Position numbers and translations under genes: made by a program. From Rhizobium etli CFN 42 (GTDB taxonomy: Bacteria > Pseudomonadota > Alphaproteobacteria > Rhizobiales > Rhizobiaceae), in the NCBI RefSeq assembly GCF_000092045.1, contig NC_007761.1, positions 3,580,001-3,644,000 of the forward strand: DNA of 64,000 nt, read 5' to 3'. Position 1 is the first letter of the stretch. The number at the start of each line of letters is the position of its first letter. The notes under the pieces were generated by a model. The model was given only the letters and a program-made list of their open reading frames with translations, was not told where the DNA came from and ran no database searches. This document shows, one piece after another, positions 62,867-64,000 of this stretch.

Positions 62867-64000
62867 TCAATGCGGCTGCGGTTCGAGACCGGCTTCGGGC
62901 TCATCGCCCTTGGTGGCAGGCCGCACGCCGGCCTTCGGAACGGCCGATCCACGGCTCGGCGGCGAATCGTCGCCGAGATCGCGGGAGGGCTTCTCACCGC
63001 GGATCAGCGCCTTGATCTCATCCCCGGTCAAAGTCTCGTATTCGAGCAGACCTTCGGCAAGGGCGACGAACTCGTCGTGCTTTTCCGTCAGGATCGTTCG
63101 GGCCTGCGTGTAGGCTTCGTCGATCAGGCGGCGCACTTCATTGTCGATCTTCTGCGCGGTCGCTTCCGAAACATTCTTCGACTGCGAAACCGAGTGACCG
63201 AGGAAGACTTCCTGCTGGTTCTCGCCATAGGCGACCTGACCGAGCTGATCGGAGAAGCCCCACTGCGTGACCATGGCGCGGGCAAGCTTAGTGGCCTGCT
63301 CGATATCGGAAGACGCGCCCGAAGTGATGTTCTCCTTGCCAAAGGTGAGTTCCTCGGCGACGCGGCCGCCCATCATGATGCAAAGGCGCGAGACCATCCA
63401 TTTGTAGCTCATCGAGTAGCGATCGCCCTCGGGAAGCTGCATAACCATACCGAGCGCACGACCACGCGGAATGATCGTCGCCTTGTGCAGCGGATCGGCA
63501 ACGGCGACGTTGAGCGCGGTGATGGCGTGGCCGGCCTCATGATACGCGGTGAGCTTCTTCTCCGCTTCGGTCATTGCCGAAGAACGACGCTCGGCGCCCA
63601 TCATGATCTTGTCCTTGGCGTCCTCGAACTCCTGCATGGTGACGACGCGCTTGTTGCGGCGGGCAGCCATGAGGGCCGCTTCGTTGACGAGGTTCATCAG
63701 ATCGGCACCGGAAAAACCCGGCGTGCCGCGGGCGAGAACCTTGAGATCGACATTCGGCGCCAGCGGAACGTTGCGGGCATGCACCTTGAGGATGCGCTCA
63801 CGGCCGACAATATCTGGGTTCGGCACCACGACCTGGCGGTCGAAACGGCCGGGACGCAGCAGTGCGGGATCGAGAACATCAGGGCGGTTGGTAGCGGCGA
63901 TCAGGATCACGCCTTCATTCGCCTCGAAGCCATCCATTTCGACGAGCAACTGGTTCAGCGTCTGCTCGCGTTCGTCATTGCCGCCGCCGAGACCGGCGCC
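62867..64000 (-). CDS. ftsH: ATP-dependent zinc metalloprotease FtsH, C-terminal part
   Basis: The 3' 377 codons; the gene continues beyond the window. The visible part begins inside the AAA+ domain ([17 protein letters not shown], second region of homology [19 protein letters not shown] with the arginine finger) and contains the zinc-protease motif AYHEAGHAI and the C-terminal protease helices. The final 50 residues are a variable Pro/Gly-rich tail. FtsH degrades misassembled membrane proteins and regulators such as LpxC at the inner membrane. Confidence 0.97.
   Translation of the reverse strand, partial: GAGLGGGNDEREQTLNQLLVEMDGFEANEGVILIAATNRPDVLDPALLRPGRFDRQVVVPNPDIVGRERILKVHARNVPLAPNVDLKVLARGTPGFSGADLMNLVNEAALMAARRNKRVVTMQEFEDAKDKIMMGAERRSSAMTEAEKKLTAYHEAGHAITALNVAVADPLHKATIIPRGRALGMVMQLPEGDRYSMSYKWMVSRLCIMMGGRVAEELTFGKENITSGASSDIEQATKLARAMVTQWGFSDQLGQVAYGENQQEVFLGHSVSQSKNVSEATAQKIDNEVRRLIDEAYTQARTILTEKHDEFVALAEGLLEYETLTGDEIKALIRGEKPSRDLGDDSPPSRGSAVPKAGVRPATKGDEPEAGLEPQPH

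Overview
The window looks like chromosomal DNA from a Rhizobium of the R. leguminosarum/R. etli type. I infer this from high-GC, tightly packed alphaproteobacterial genes, the ftsH-glmM and serC-serA neighbourhoods with a serC-type leader, a cobalamin-riboswitch-controlled cbtBA operon, a yeast-type purC, an AraC-type pobR beside pobA, and RIME-like and short palindromic intergenic repeats of the kind common in Rhizobium. No phage, transposase, integrase, CRISPR array or plasmid replication gene was seen. All identifications come from reading the sequence; no database search was run.

Layout. 0-4.5 kb: end of an RsuA-type pseudouridine synthase, a phosphoribosyltransferase, an SLC13/TrkA-C permease, purC and a TetR regulator. 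4.6-10.6 kb: an RND efflux system (lipoprotein adaptor, pump, NodT-type outer-membrane factor), probably controlled by the TetR protein. 10.7-18.2 kb: a LacI-controlled operon with a complete ABC importer, a nucleoside hydrolase and adenine deaminase, readable as purine (nucleoside) uptake and salvage. 18.6-27.1 kb: the most unusual part, a six-gene translationally coupled operon (HAD-UbiA fusion, GtrA, DprE1, DprE2, two paralogous polytopic membrane proteins) facing a GT87 glycosyltransferase. The order GtrA-DprE1-DprE2-glycosyltransferase matches the mycobacterial decaprenyl-phospho-arabinose locus, so this is a candidate D-arabinofuranosylation system.

27.4-37.3 kb: a second SLC13 permease, an M20 amidohydrolase, a TctCBA tripartite carboxylate transporter with a candidate sigma-54 promoter, and its DctB/DctD-like two-component pair. 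37.4-40.7 kb: a molybdopterin oxidoreductase, the riboswitch-controlled cobalt-uptake operon with an extra membrane protein, a histidine phosphatase that has lost its catalytic histidine, and a 38-residue membrane protein. 40.9-46.3 kb: a GGDEF-EAL protein, then acetate kinase and phosphoketolase. 46.4-53.3 kb: pobR/pobA and a Liv-type ABC importer, probably for an aromatic acid. 53.6-64 kb: a VCBS-like probably secreted protein, tRNA-Met, mnmA, a 33-residue exported peptide, serC-serA, an outer-membrane beta-barrel protein, glmM and the 3' part of ftsH.

Limits: start codons were chosen from ribosome-binding sites, overlaps and family lengths; substrates of transporters and acceptors of glycosyltransferases are inferences from context.
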